From assembly GCF_900163815.1 (NCBI RefSeq), contig NZ_FUKO01000022.1:114776-178775 (forward strand): a stretch of DNA of 64,000 nucleotides, written 5' to 3'. Below the pieces are notes generated by a model that searched no databases, was not told where the DNA came from, and worked only from the letters and a program-made list of their open reading frames with translations. The DNA is from Microbacterium esteraromaticum (GTDB lineage: Bacteria; Actinomycetota; Actinomycetes; Actinomycetales; Microbacteriaceae). The position numbers and the translations under genes were made by a program. Of this stretch, positions 30,188 to 38,767 are shown piece by piece; position 1 is the stretch's first letter; each line of letters opens with the position of its first letter.

Positions 30188-31606
30188 ATGAGCGAGGAAT
30201 ATGACGTGATCGTGCTCGGCGGCGGAGCGATCGGCGAGAACGTGGCAGACCGCGCGGTGCAGGGTGGCCTGACGGCGGTGGTCATCGAGAGCGAGCTCGT
30301 CGGCGGCGAGTGCTCGTACTGGGCGTGCATGCCGTCGAAGGCGCTGCTGCGCCCCCTTCAAGCGCGCTGGGCCGCGCAGCCGGTGCGCGGGGTGACAGCT
30401 GGTGAGATCGATATCGAAGAGGTGCTCGCGCGGCGCGATTCGTTCACATCGGAGTGGTCGGATGCCGGTCAAGTCGACTGGCTTCGCAGTGCCGGCATCG
30501 ACCTGATCCGCGGCCATGGTCGGGTGACCGCAGAGCGTGAGGTCACGATCACCACCGACGACGGCGAGCGGATGCTGAAGGCCCGCCACGCCGTCGCGAT
30601 CTGCACCGGATCGGCGGCGGCCCTCGCCGATATCCCCGGCCTCGTCGAGGCTGAACCCTGGACGAGTCGTGAGGCGACCAGCGCCGAGCACGTGCCGGAA
30701 TCACTGGCCATCATCGGCGGCGGCGCCGTGGCGGTCGAAATGGCCACGGCATTCACCGGTCTCGGCGCACAGGTCACCGTGATCGCACGGGGCACGCTGC
30801 TGGGCAGCATGGAGCCCTTCGCCGGCGAGCGGATCACAGCGAAGCTGCGTGAGCGGGGCGTCAAGGTTCATCTGCACACCGAGACCACCCGGGTGCGACG
30901 GGATGCTGACGGCGTCACACTCTTCACCGCCGACGGCGACGAGATCACAGCCGCCGAACTGCTCGTCGCCACCGGGCGGCAGCCGCGCACGGACGATATC
31001 GGACTCACTGCGCTGAACATCGATGGGGTGAAGGCGGGCGAGTACATCGGCACAGACGACACCCTTCTCGTGCCGGGCACCGACTGGCTGTACGCGGTCG
31101 GCGACGCGAACGGCCGAGCGCTGCTCACGCACCAGGGCAAGTACCAGGCGCGAGCCGCCGGTGATGTGATCGTGGCGCGCTCGCGCGATGAGGTCATCGC
31201 CGATCAGCAATGGGGACGGCATGTCGCGACCGCCGATCATGGCGCTGTTCCGCAGGTCGTGTTCAGCGAGCCTGAGGCGGCGTCGGTCGGGCTGACCGAA
31301 TCGGCTGCGCGCGAGGCCGGTCGAGAGATCGAAGTGGTCGACGTCGACCTGGGCAGCATCGCGGGTGCGAGTCTGCATGCCGAGGGATACGAGGGAATGG
31401 CGCGAATGATCATCGACACCGAGCGCGAGCTCGTGCTCGGCATGACGTTCGTCGGATCGGATGTCGCCGAGATGCTGCATGCGGCAACGATCGCGGTCGT
31501 CGGTGAGGTGCCGATCAGTCGCCTCTGGCATGCGGTCCCGGCGTACCCCACGATGAGCGAGGTCTGGCTGCGCCTGCTGGAGCAGTACGGCAGGCAGTCG
31601 GCCTGA
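30188..31606 (+). CDS. FAD-dependent pyridine nucleotide-disulfide oxidoreductase
   Basis: A 472-residue class I flavin disulfide reductase (dihydrolipoamide dehydrogenase / mercuric reductase type). The FAD-binding start VIVLGGGAIGENVADRA is at the N terminus. The redox disulfide lies in GGECSYWACMPSKALL (Cys spaced CxxxxC). An NAD(P)-binding GGGAVAVEMATAFTGLGAQV follows near residue 178, then TDWLYAVGDANGR and a C-terminal dimerisation region with HAVPAYPTMSEVW. The second glutamate of the usual GGTCLNxGC pattern is replaced, so the substrate is not clear. No lipoyl or mercury genes are adjacent. Confidence 0.87.
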   Translation: MSEEYDVIVLGGGAIGENVADRAVQGGLTAVVIESELVGGECSYWACMPSKALLRPLQARWAAQPVRGVTAGEIDIEEVLARRDSFTSEWSDAGQVDWLRSAGIDLIRGHGRVTAEREVTITTDDGERMLKARHAVAICTGSAAALADIPGLVEAEPWTSREATSAEHVPESLAIIGGGAVAVEMATAFTGLGAQVTVIARGTLLGSMEPFAGERITAKLRERGVKVHLHTETTRVRRDADGVTLFTADGDEITAAELLVATGRQPRTDDIGLTALNIDGVKAGEYIGTDDTLLVPGTDWLYAVGDANGRALLTHQGKYQARAAGDVIVARSRDEVIADQQWGRHVATADHGAVPQVVFSEPEAASVGLTESAAREAGREIEVVDVDLGSIAGASLHAEGYEGMARMIIDTERELVLGMTFVGSDVAEMLHAATIAVVGEVPISRLWHAVPAYPTMSEVWLRLLEQYGRQSA

Positions 31607-31705
31607 GGTGCGCCCATCGCCGCGAATACTGCGAATCACCCGGAATCCGGCTTTGTTGTCGGACGCTTCCCATACGCTCGAGTGGTGACCCGAGGAGACG
31701 AACCC

Positions 31706-31738
31706 ATGCAGGCACTATCCGAAGGAGCCCGCCGGTAG
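31706..31738 (+). CDS. possible 10-residue leader peptide
   Basis: ATG to TAG encodes MQALSEGARR, with GAGGAG about 10 bases upstream. It ends 13 bases before the ABC ATPase start, and a second AAGGAG inside it could serve the ATPase gene. It could couple translation or be a chance frame. Confidence 0.3.
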   Translation: MQALSEGARR

Positions 31739-31751
31739 GCGGTGCGCAGCG

Positions 31752-32654
31752 ATGATCGAGTTCCGGTCCGTCACGAAGGAATTCCCCGACGGCACACTCG
31801 CGGTCGAGGATTTCAACCTCGTACTGCCCTCCCGCAAGACCACCGTCTTCGTCGGATCTTCCGGATGCGGCAAGACGACGCTGCTGCGGATGATCAACAG
31901 AATGGTCGAGCCGACCTCCGGCGACGTCGAGATCGACGGCGAGAGCGTTCTCGGCGGCGACCCGGTCGCCTTGCGTCGGCGCATCGGATACGTGATGCAG
32001 AACTCCGGCCTGATGCCGCACTTCAGCGTCATCGACAATGTCGCCACCGTGCTGCGACTCACTGGAGTGGGCAAGCGCGCGGCCCACGAGCGCTCCCGTG
32101 AACTGCTCGCCACCGTCGGCCTTGATCTCGAGCTCGCCGACCGCTATCCGAGTCAGCTCTCGGGCGGCCAGCAGCAGCGCGTCGGCGTGGCTCGCGGACT
32201 CGCAGCCGATCCGAACATCCTGCTCATGGACGAGCCGTTCGGGGCCGTCGACCCGATCGTGCGCGCAGACCTGCAGCAGGAGCTCATCCGTCTGCAGGTC
32301 GAACTCGACAAGACCGTGGTGTTCGTCACGCACGACATCGACGAGGCGTTTCTGCTCGGCGATCAGGTGGTCATCCTCGACAAGGGCGCCCGCGTCGTGC
32401 AGGTCGGCAGCCCCAGCGAGATCATCGAGAACCCGGCCGACGACTTCGTCTCGGCGTTCATCGGGGCGGAGCGCGGGCATCGGGCGCTGTCGATCCGGCA
32501 CACACCGCACGGCCCTGTGATCGTCGACTCCGAGGGGCGCACGCAGGGCCGGCTGCTCGACGAGACGGCGGATGCTGCGTCGCCGAGTGCTTCCCTGAAT
32601 CAGTCTGGGTCCCTGAGCCTGTCGAAGGGCACTGGCGATGAGAGCGTGACGTGA
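31752..32654 (+). CDS. opuCA: osmoprotectant ABC transporter ATP-binding protein (OpuCA-like)
   Basis: ATPase of a quaternary-amine uptake system, 300 residues. Walker A GSSGCGKTT lies at residues 35-43, signature LSGGQQQRVGVARGL near 137, and Walker B ILLMDEPFGAVDP near 158. MQNSGLMPHFSVIDNV fits the OpuCA/ProV subfamily. The protein lacks the two C-terminal CBS domains of ProV-type homologues and instead ends in a short tail. That tail is partly encoded by a copy of the 19-bp repeat found in mrpE (32611-32629, inverted). It overlaps the first permease by four bases (GTGA). Confidence 0.88.
   Translation: MIEFRSVTKEFPDGTLAVEDFNLVLPSRKTTVFVGSSGCGKTTLLRMINRMVEPTSGDVEIDGESVLGGDPVALRRRIGYVMQNSGLMPHFSVIDNVATVLRLTGVGKRAAHERSRELLATVGLDLELADRYPSQLSGGQQQRVGVARGLAADPNILLMDEPFGAVDPIVRADLQQELIRLQVELDKTVVFVTHDIDEAFLLGDQVVILDKGARVVQVGSPSEIIENPADDFVSAFIGAERGHRALSIRHTPHGPVIVDSEGRTQGRLLDETADAASPSASLNQSGSLSLSKGTGDESVT
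32611..32629 (-). repeat. 19-bp dispersed repeat, copy 2 (inside opuCA 3' end)
   Basis: CCCTGAGCCTGTCGAAGGG, the exact reverse complement of 5351-5369. It encodes the LSLSKG part of the ATPase tail. Confidence 0.85.
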
Positions 32655-33343
32655 GCTGGGTCTTCGACAACCTCGGGCTGATCGCCGACCTCACTCTGGT
32701 GCACCTGCGTCAGAGTGTGATTCCGATCGTGCTGGGGTTCCTGTTGTCGATTCCCCTCGGCTGGGTCGCCTGGCGATACCGGCTCGTGCGCGGTCCGATC
32801 ATCGTGCTCACCGGACTGCTCTATACGATCCCCTCGCTCGCGCTGCTGATCCTGCTGCCCGCGACACTCGGCTATTCCGCGATCAGCGAGTCCAACCTCA
32901 TCGCCGCGCTCACCATCTATGCGATCGCCATCATGGTGCGCGCAGTGGCCGATGGCCTTGACTCGGTGGATCCCAGCATCCGACAGTCCGCGACGGCGAT
33001 GGGCTACGCGGCGCCGCGACGTTTCTTCGCTGTCGAACTGCCGCTCGCCGGGCCCGTGATCCTCGCGGGGCTGCGCGTCACGGCGGTCTCGACCATCTCG
33101 CTCGCCACTGTCGGCATCCTGATCGGCGTCACCAACCTGGGCTACCTGTTCACCAACGGCCAGCAGCGTCGTCTGGTCGTAGAGGTGCTCTCGGGTGTTG
33201 TCGCCGTGGTCGTGATCGCACTGCTCATCGACCTGCTGCTTCTGCTGCTCGGTCGTGCCCTCATGCCGTGGACGCGTGCGACTGGTCACGCATCCACGCA
33301 GAAGCCGGCACGCACGCAGAAGGTGCTGAGGGCGGCCGCATGA
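32651..33343 (+). CDS. osmoprotectant ABC transporter permease (OpuCB-like)
   Basis: A 230-residue inner-membrane permease with about six helices and a binding-protein-dependent transport signature near AATAMGYAAPRRFFAVELPLA (EAA loop, residues about 114-135). It has the small size and IPSLALLILLPA segment seen in OpuCB/OpuCD pairs. It overlaps the ATPase by four bases and the second permease by four bases. Confidence 0.87.
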   Translation: MSWVFDNLGLIADLTLVHLRQSVIPIVLGFLLSIPLGWVAWRYRLVRGPIIVLTGLLYTIPSLALLILLPATLGYSAISESNLIAALTIYAIAIMVRAVADGLDSVDPSIRQSATAMGYAAPRRFFAVELPLAGPVILAGLRVTAVSTISLATVGILIGVTNLGYLFTNGQQRRLVVEVLSGVVAVVVIALLIDLLLLLLGRALMPWTRATGHASTQKPARTQKVLRAAA

Positions 33344-34074
33344 ACCTCTTCTCCGAAGCGATGGCCTGGCTGTTCTCGCCGGAACGCTTGCAGGGGCCTT
33401 ATGCGCTGCAGACGCTGCTCGGTCAGCACCTCTTCTACACGGTCATCTCCGTGCTGATCGCGGCGGCCATCGCCTTTCCGGCGGGCTGGCTGATCGGCCA
33501 CACCGGCAAGGGCCGCGAGATCGCCGTCGCCATCTCCGGAGCCGCACGCGCCGTGCCGTCGTTCGGACTGCTGGTGCTGCTCGTGCTCGTGCTGGGTGTC
33601 GTGCGCACGCCCCTGGCGGCGATCATCACCTTCGTGCTGCTCGCCATCCCCTCGCTGCTCGCCGGTGCGTACACCGGTCTCGAAGCGATCGACCGGCGCG
33701 TGGTGGATGCTGCTCGCGCGATGGGCATGACCGAGTGGCAGATCTTCACCAAGGTCGAGCTTCGACTCGGTCTGCCGCTGCTCGTCGGCGGCCTGAGGTC
33801 GGCACTGCTGCAGGTCATCGCGACTGTCACCATCGGCGCGTACGTGAACCTGGGCGGTCTTGGCTGGCCGATCATCCAGGGCATCCCGCTGCGGCGTTTC
33901 GATCAGGTGCTCGGCGGTGCGATCCTCGTCGCGGTCCTGGCGCTCCTGGTCGACCTGCTGCTCGCGTTGGCGCAGAAGGCCGCTGTCCCGTCGGGCGTGC
34001 GTGCGCAGCATCCGGTTTCCGAGTCTTCCTCCCCCTCGTCGCGCGCCCGTCGTGCGGCATCCGTCCCTGCCTGA
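33340..34074 (+). CDS. osmoprotectant ABC transporter permease (OpuCD-like)
   Basis: A 244-residue partner permease. It has six helices and an EAA loop DAARAMGMTEWQIFTKVELRLGLPL, with TIGAYVNLGGLGWPIIQGI near the end. The ATG at 33340 is coupled to the previous stop; an earlier in-frame start would lie inside the upstream gene. It is followed at once by the substrate-binding gene, completing a four-gene uptake system. Confidence 0.87.
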   Translation: MNLFSEAMAWLFSPERLQGPYALQTLLGQHLFYTVISVLIAAAIAFPAGWLIGHTGKGREIAVAISGAARAVPSFGLLVLLVLVLGVVRTPLAAIITFVLLAIPSLLAGAYTGLEAIDRRVVDAARAMGMTEWQIFTKVELRLGLPLLVGGLRSALLQVIATVTIGAYVNLGGLGWPIIQGIPLRRFDQVLGGAILVAVLALLVDLLLALAQKAAVPSGVRAQHPVSESSSPSSRARRAASVPA

Positions 34075-34092
34075 CCCATGAAAGGTCCCCAT

Positions 34093-35013
34093 ATGTTCTC
34101 CTCACGCAAGATGCGCACCACCCTCGCGGCCGGTGTAGCCTTCGCCGCTGTGATCGCGCTGACCGGATGCGGCAGCAGCAACCCCCTCGAAGAGCCGTCC
34201 GGTGACGCGGGCACCGATGCTGCCAGCGACACGATAGTCATCGGCTCGCAGGCGTACTACTCGAACGAGATCATCGCCGAGATCTACGCACAGGCGCTCG
34301 AGAATGCCGACTTCACCGTCAAGCGGCAGTTCAACATCGGACAGCGCGATGCGTACATGCCCGAGATCGAGTCCGGCGCGATCAACCTGTTCCCGGAGTA
34401 CACCGGCAACCTGCTCGAGTACCTCGATAAGGATGCGACGGCGACCAGCCCCGACGACGTGTACGCGGCACTGCAGAAGGCGCTGCCCGAGAACCTGACC
34501 GCGCTCGACTATGCCGAGGCGAGTGATCAGGACACCTACACCGTGTTGAAGAGCGTGGCCGAGAAGAACGGGCTCACCACGATCGCCGACCTGTCGAAGC
34601 TCGACCACACCGCCGTGCTGGGTGGTTCGCCCGAACTCGAGCAGCGGCCATACGGCCCTGCCGGAGCGAAGTCGGTCTACGGCGTAGACGTCTCGTTCTC
34701 GGCGACCAGCGAGGGCACGCTCGACGCCCTGCTGTCGGGCGTCGTCGACGTGGCTGACATCTACTCCGCGGACCCGTCCTTCAAGACCAAGGACATCGTG
34801 GCGCTGGAAGACCCCGAGAACATGATTCTCGCCTCGAACGTCGTGCCGCTCGCCTCGAGCGACATCGCCGACAAGATCAGCGACATCATCAACAAGATCA
34901 GTGCAGAGCTCGGTGTCGACGATCTCGTCGCACTCAACGTGCAGAGCACGGTCGATCAGATGTCGGCTCCCGACATCGCGAAGAAGTGGCTCACCGACAA
35001 CGGGCTGCTCTAA
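34093..35013 (+). CDS. glycine betaine/carnitine/choline-type substrate-binding lipoprotein (OpuCC-like)
   Basis: A 306-residue lipoprotein. The signal peptide ends in a lipobox IALTGC with the lipidated Cys26. The mature part matches the OpuAC/OpuCC periplasmic binding family: VIGSQAYYSNEIIAEIYAQALE, FNIGQRDAYMPEIESGAINLFPEYTG. It would deliver a quaternary amine to the two upstream permeases. AAAGG sits about eight bases before the ATG at 34093; an ATG at 34078 is possible but adds residues before the signal peptide. Confidence 0.88.
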   Translation: MFSSRKMRTTLAAGVAFAAVIALTGCGSSNPLEEPSGDAGTDAASDTIVIGSQAYYSNEIIAEIYAQALENADFTVKRQFNIGQRDAYMPEIESGAINLFPEYTGNLLEYLDKDATATSPDDVYAALQKALPENLTALDYAEASDQDTYTVLKSVAEKNGLTTIADLSKLDHTAVLGGSPELEQRPYGPAGAKSVYGVDVSFSATSEGTLDALLSGVVDVADIYSADPSFKTKDIVALEDPENMILASNVVPLASSDIADKISDIINKISAELGVDDLVALNVQSTVDQMSAPDIAKKWLTDNGLL

Positions 35014-35025
35014 ACAGCGTGCGTG

Positions 35026-35059
35026 CCGTCAGGGCGCTCAGATGCGAGCGTCCTGACGG
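35026..35059. terminator. bidirectional hairpin between convergent genes
   Basis: CCGTCAGGGCGCTC pairs with GAGCGTCCTGACGG around six bases (14 bp, one G-U pair). It lies 12 bases after the binding-protein stop and overlaps the last codons of the opposite-strand AI-2E family gene. Confidence 0.7.
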
Positions 35060-36231
35060 GGCAGCCAGATCTGCTTGATGATGATGAGGATGGATGCCGT
35101 CACCGGCACCGCCACCAGAGCACCGAGCAGACCCAGCAGCGTGCCGCCGGCGAGCGCGCCGATCACGACGAGCGGGCCCGGCACCGAGACCGTCTTGTTC
35201 ATGATGCGCGGGGTGAGGAAGTACGCCTCGAGCTGCATGTAGACGAGATAGATGACCGCGAACAGCAGCGCGTGCCACGGGTCGGCGAACAGCGCGATGA
35301 CCGAGCCGATCGCCCAGAACAGCACCGACCCGACCAACGGGATCAGGGTGATCAAGAACGCCACGGTCGCTAGCAGCGGGGGGAACGGCAGTCCCAGCGA
35401 GAGATAGAGGATGAGCACGATGATCGCGTTGATGAACGCGAGCGTGACCATCCCCTGCACGTAGCCGCCGACCGAATCGGTGATCTGGTCGGTGATGTCG
35501 CGCGCACGGGCGCGGTCACGTGCGGGAGCGAAGCGCAGCAGCGACGTCTTCATCGTCGGCAGGCCCGCCACGAAGTACAGCGTCAGTACGAGCACGACGA
35601 TGGCACCGGAGATGCCGGCCGCGATCGAGGAACCGATCTTCAGTGCACCGCCACCGATCGTCTGCCAGGTCTTGCCATCGGTGAGGAAGTCCTGGGCGTC
35701 GGTGACGAACTGCTCGAACTGGTCGCCGAACTGCCTCTCGAGGAAACTGTAGACGTCGCTGCGCATGAAGTCGGAGATGAGGTCCGGAACCGACGTCACG
35801 AACGCGGTCACCTGCTCGACGACCACGGGAACGATCATCAGCAGCACCAGTGCGAGCACTCCGACCAACCCGAGGATCACCACCAGCACACTCAGGCCAC
35901 GGGAGAGCCCGCGGCGTTCGAGAAAGCGCACGGCAGGGTCGAGTCCGAGGGCTGCGAACAGCGCGAACGCGATGTAGATGATCACGGTCGACAGGCTCGT
36001 CAGAGTGAGCGCGAGAAGGAAGGCAGTCAGGCCACCCAGAGTGACCAGGAAGCCGAAGACGAAGGGCTTGTCGATGCGCGCCCAGAACGACCGGCTCGGC
36101 TCGGGGGCTTCGGTGACATGAGGGGTGCCCTGCGATGGTGCCGGGGTGAGTGCAGCATCCACCGGCGGTGGGCTCGCCGCCTTCTGGTTGCGGGTCGCGG
36201 ACCGGGAGCGCGCGGCGCCATCTTTGCTCAT
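35038..36231 (-). CDS. AI-2E family transporter
   Basis: A 397-residue integral membrane protein of the AI-2E/TqsA family (formerly UPF0118). It has about eight helices and the family core LPFPPLLATVAFLITLIPLVG and LEAYFLTPRIMNKTVSVPG. Members export small molecules such as autoinducer-2 or act as Na+/H+ antiporters; the substrate here is unknown. A 55-residue Ala/Pro/Lys-rich lead precedes the first helix. The ATG at 36231 is preferred over an upstream in-frame start at 36282. Confidence 0.85.
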   Translation of the reverse strand: MSKDGAARSRSATRNQKAASPPPVDAALTPAPSQGTPHVTEAPEPSRSFWARIDKPFVFGFLVTLGGLTAFLLALTLTSLSTVIIYIAFALFAALGLDPAVRFLERRGLSRGLSVLVVILGLVGVLALVLLMIVPVVVEQVTAFVTSVPDLISDFMRSDVYSFLERQFGDQFEQFVTDAQDFLTDGKTWQTIGGGALKIGSSIAAGISGAIVVLVLTLYFVAGLPTMKTSLLRFAPARDRARARDITDQITDSVGGYVQGMVTLAFINAIIVLILYLSLGLPFPPLLATVAFLITLIPLVGSVLFWAIGSVIALFADPWHALLFAVIYLVYMQLEAYFLTPRIMNKTVSVPGPLVVIGALAGGTLLGLLGALVAVPVTASILIIIKQIWLPRQDARI

Positions 36232-36340
36232 GCGCAATACTCTATGGCTCGCAGACACCCGCCGCCGGGTTTGACCTGTCAAATGGCGGATGCGGGCAGT
36301 CCGGGTTGACTATCGTGAAGGAGTCGACCAGAGGAGAGCC

Positions 36341-36652
36341 ATGTCCGACGACGCCGCAAGTGCCGCCCAGGCCCGTTCGGAGCTGCTGCGCCTGCGCGCC
36401 AGCATCGACAACATCGACGCCGCCCTGATCTTCATGCTGGCCGAGCGCTTTCGCGCCACGCAGCAGGTCGGGCAGCTCAAGGCCGAGCACGAGATGCCCG
36501 CATCCGATCCGGGTCGTGAAGAGCAGCAGGTCGCCCGGCTGCGTGCGCTCGCCGAAGAGGCGCATCTCGACCCGGAGTTCGCCGCCAAGTGGTTCAACTT
36601 CGTCGTCGCCGAGGTCATCCGCCATCACACCGAGGCCGCCGAGGGCCGCTGA
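36341..36652 (+). CDS. chorismate mutase type II domain protein
   Basis: A 103-residue, all-helical AroQ-type protein. The pattern LLRLRASIDNIDAALIFMLAERFRATQQVGQLKAEHEMPASDPGREEQQ-like matches the active-site helices of AroQ mutases, with Arg, Lys and Glu at the expected places. These catalyse chorismate to prephenate in Phe/Tyr synthesis. GAGGAGA lies four bases before the ATG. No other aromatic-pathway genes are close by, and it stands alone between convergent and downstream units. Confidence 0.85.
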   Translation: MSDDAASAAQARSELLRLRASIDNIDAALIFMLAERFRATQQVGQLKAEHEMPASDPGREEQQVARLRALAEEAHLDPEFAAKWFNFVVAEVIRHHTEAAEGR

Positions 36653-36683
36653 GGGGGAGTTCGCCCTTCCCTCGCCCGTGTTC

Positions 36684-36732
36684 GTGCCTCGAATGGTCGC
36701 CATTCTGCGGGCGAGGCGACGAATTGCGGCAC
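36684..36732. repeat. GTGCC...GGCAC palindromic element
   Basis: A 49-base segment with ends GTGCC and GGCAC and an inner perfect hairpin GAATGG-TCG-CCATTC. A flanking pair CCTCGCCCG (36670-36678) / CGGGCGAGG (36708-36716) overlaps it. The end sequences match the 53-bp repeats at 41.6 kb. Confidence 0.5.
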
Positions 36733-36789
36733 CTGAAGCATGGCCAGCCTCGCGCAGCACTCGACCCGAGGACGCACAAGTGCAATAAT

Positions 36790-36816
36790 ATGAGTGTTAC
36801 TGCCGAGAACAATCAT
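36790..36816. promoter_or_regulatory. candidate DeoR operator before the sugar operon
   Basis: ATGAGTGTT and AACAATCAT (one mismatch) are separated by nine bases. An AT-rich -10-like TAATAT ends beside it. It lies 45 bases before the SIS gene, in a locally AT-rich patch of a GC-rich region. Confidence 0.45.
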
Positions 36817-36860
36817 AAACATGCATGGCCTGGGCGGCAGAGGTCATCCAAGGAGCTGAC

Positions 36861-37757
36861 ATGACCGAAAATCTTCCCGGCGCGCACATGCGCGCCGAAC
36901 TGAACTCCCAGCCCGAGACCTGGGCGCGCGCCGCCGAGATGCGCACCGAGCAGGCCCTGCTCCCGGCATCCGGTGCCCGCATCGCCGTCGTCGGCTGCGG
37001 CACCTCCTGGTTCATGGCGCAGTCATACGCCGCGCTGCGCGAGAGCGCGGGCCAGGGCGAGACCGACGCGTTCACCGCATCCGAGGTTCCCTCCGACCGC
37101 GGCTACGACGCGATCGTCGCACTCACGCGTTCTGGCACGACCTCCGAAGTGCTGGAGCTGACCAAGCGCGTCAAGGGCAAGACTCCGGTCATCGCCGTGC
37201 TCGGTGACGACACCTCGCCCCTGGTCGACCTCGCCGACTCCGTCATCGCGCTGCCGTTCGCCGACGAGCAGTCGGTCGTGCAGACCCGCTTCGCAACGAC
37301 CGCCCTCGCGCTGTTCCGCGCCTCGCTGGGCGAAGACCTCACCAAGGCGATCGCCGACGCACAGGCCGTGCTCGATGGCACCGATGACGCCGCTCTCGGC
37401 GAAGCCGACCAGTACAGCTTCCTCGGCCTCGGCTGGTCGATCGGCCTCGCGCACGAGGCCGCGCTGAAGATGCGCGAGTCGTCGCAGTCGTGGACCGAGT
37501 CGTACAGCGCCATGGAATACCGCCACGGCCCGATCGCGATCGCCGCTCCCGGCCGCATCACCTGGCAGTTCGGCACCGCACCCGAGGGGCTGAAGGCTCA
37601 GGTCGAGGCCACCGGCGCCCGCTTCGTGCAGCACGACATCGACCCGTTGGCCGACCTCGTGCGCGTGCACCGCGTCGCCCTCGACCGCGCTGTCGCCAAG
37701 GGCCTCGACCCCGACCAGCCGCGCAACCTCACCCGTTCCGTCATCCTCGACGACTGA
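36861..37757 (+). CDS. SIS domain sugar isomerase/deaminase (AgaS-like)
   Basis: A 298-residue protein with two SIS (sugar isomerase) domains like the isomerase half of glucosamine-6-phosphate synthase and AgaS. The first carries VVGCGTSWFMAQSYAALRE and ALTRSGTTSEVLELTKRV, and a later segment reads YSAMEYRHGPIAIA. By context it may deaminate and isomerise an amino-sugar phosphate such as galactosamine-6-phosphate to a ketose phosphate. AAGGAG lies five bases upstream of the ATG at 36861. It is the first gene of a four-gene metabolic operon followed by its DeoR regulator. Confidence 0.8.
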   Translation: MTENLPGAHMRAELNSQPETWARAAEMRTEQALLPASGARIAVVGCGTSWFMAQSYAALRESAGQGETDAFTASEVPSDRGYDAIVALTRSGTTSEVLELTKRVKGKTPVIAVLGDDTSPLVDLADSVIALPFADEQSVVQTRFATTALALFRASLGEDLTKAIADAQAVLDGTDDAALGEADQYSFLGLGWSIGLAHEAALKMRESSQSWTESYSAMEYRHGPIAIAAPGRITWQFGTAPEGLKAQVEATGARFVQHDIDPLADLVRVHRVALDRAVAKGLDPDQPRNLTRSVILDD

Positions 37758-37768
37758 CGCCGGTTATC

Positions 37769-38767
37769 GTGCAGCACGCCTCGCCTGATCACAGCAGCAT
37801 CCCCGACGTCGTCACCGACGCCTCGGGGGAGAAGCTCGCGCGCGCCGCGACGATCGGGCGCGGCGTGCCCGTGCTCGCCTTCGACGTCGGAGGCACCGAT
37901 ATCAAGTCGGCGCTTTTCGACGCAGACGGCACGGCTCTCGGCCTGCGCCGTACGCCCACACCCGTCTCCGGCGGAGCAGAGGGGCTCATGGAGCGGCTGG
38001 CCGAGTTGGCAGACGAGTTGAAAGAGCAGCATCCGCTCGTCGTTCCTGAGGCGGTCGGCGTCGTCGTGCCCGGCATCGTCGACGCGGAGAGCGGCATCGC
38101 CGTCTTCAGCAGCAACCTCGGTTGGCGAGGCGCACCGATTCGCGATCTCGCGAGCGCTCGGTTCGGGATGCCGGTGGCCTTCGACCATGACGTGCGCGCG
38201 GCCAGCTGGGCCGAGCGCGTCCTCGGCGGAGCGCGGGAGTATGCGAACTCGGTCGTGCTGATCATCGGCACGGGCATCGCCGGTGCGCTTCTCATCGATG
38301 GCCGCCCATACATGGCCGGTGGCTATGCCGGCGAGATCGGCCACTCGCCGATCGGTGAATGGCCGTGCCCGTGCGGTGCGCGCGGATGCCTCGAAGCCGT
38401 CGCCTCGGCCGGCGCGATCTCTCGCCGATACGCGGAAGCGACCGGCGTCAGCATCGGCGGCGCCAAAGAGGTCATCTCCCGCGTTGCCGCGGGCGATGAG
38501 GTCGCCGGGCAGATCTGGAACGAAGCTCTCGACGCGCTGACCCTCGCGATCGCACAGCTCACGGCGGTGATCGCACCGGATGCCGTCGTCATCGGCGGCG
38601 GGCTCTCCCGCGCGGGCGACGCTCTGTTCGATGAGCTGCGCACGCGCCTGGCCGACAGGCTGAGCTTCCACCGCATCCCTCAGCTGGTTCCCGCCGAGCT
38701 GTCGGGGAACGCCGGCATTCTCGGCTCGGCGCTGCGCGCCCGCGATGCAGCGGAGGGCAAGGCATGA
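37769..38767 (+). CDS. ROK family sugar kinase
   Basis: A 332-residue kinase of the ROK family. The phosphate motif FDVGGTDIKSALFDADG lies near residue 38. The zinc-binding signature GYAGEIGHSPIGEWPCPCGA continues into RGCLE near residue 195, with the typical C-x-C-x4-C cysteines. An N-terminal 35-residue extension precedes the fold. It probably phosphorylates the sugar or amino sugar that the SIS protein then converts. The GTG start at 37769 lacks a strong ribosome-binding site, so the exact start is uncertain. It overlaps the PfkB gene by four bases. Confidence 0.8.
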   Translation: MQHASPDHSSIPDVVTDASGEKLARAATIGRGVPVLAFDVGGTDIKSALFDADGTALGLRRTPTPVSGGAEGLMERLAELADELKEQHPLVVPEAVGVVVPGIVDAESGIAVFSSNLGWRGAPIRDLASARFGMPVAFDHDVRAASWAERVLGGAREYANSVVLIIGTGIAGALLIDGRPYMAGGYAGEIGHSPIGEWPCPCGARGCLEAVASAGAISRRYAEATGVSIGGAKEVISRVAAGDEVAGQIWNEALDALTLAIAQLTAVIAPDAVVIGGGLSRAGDALFDELRTRLADRLSFHRIPQLVPAELSGNAGILGSALRARDAAEGKA

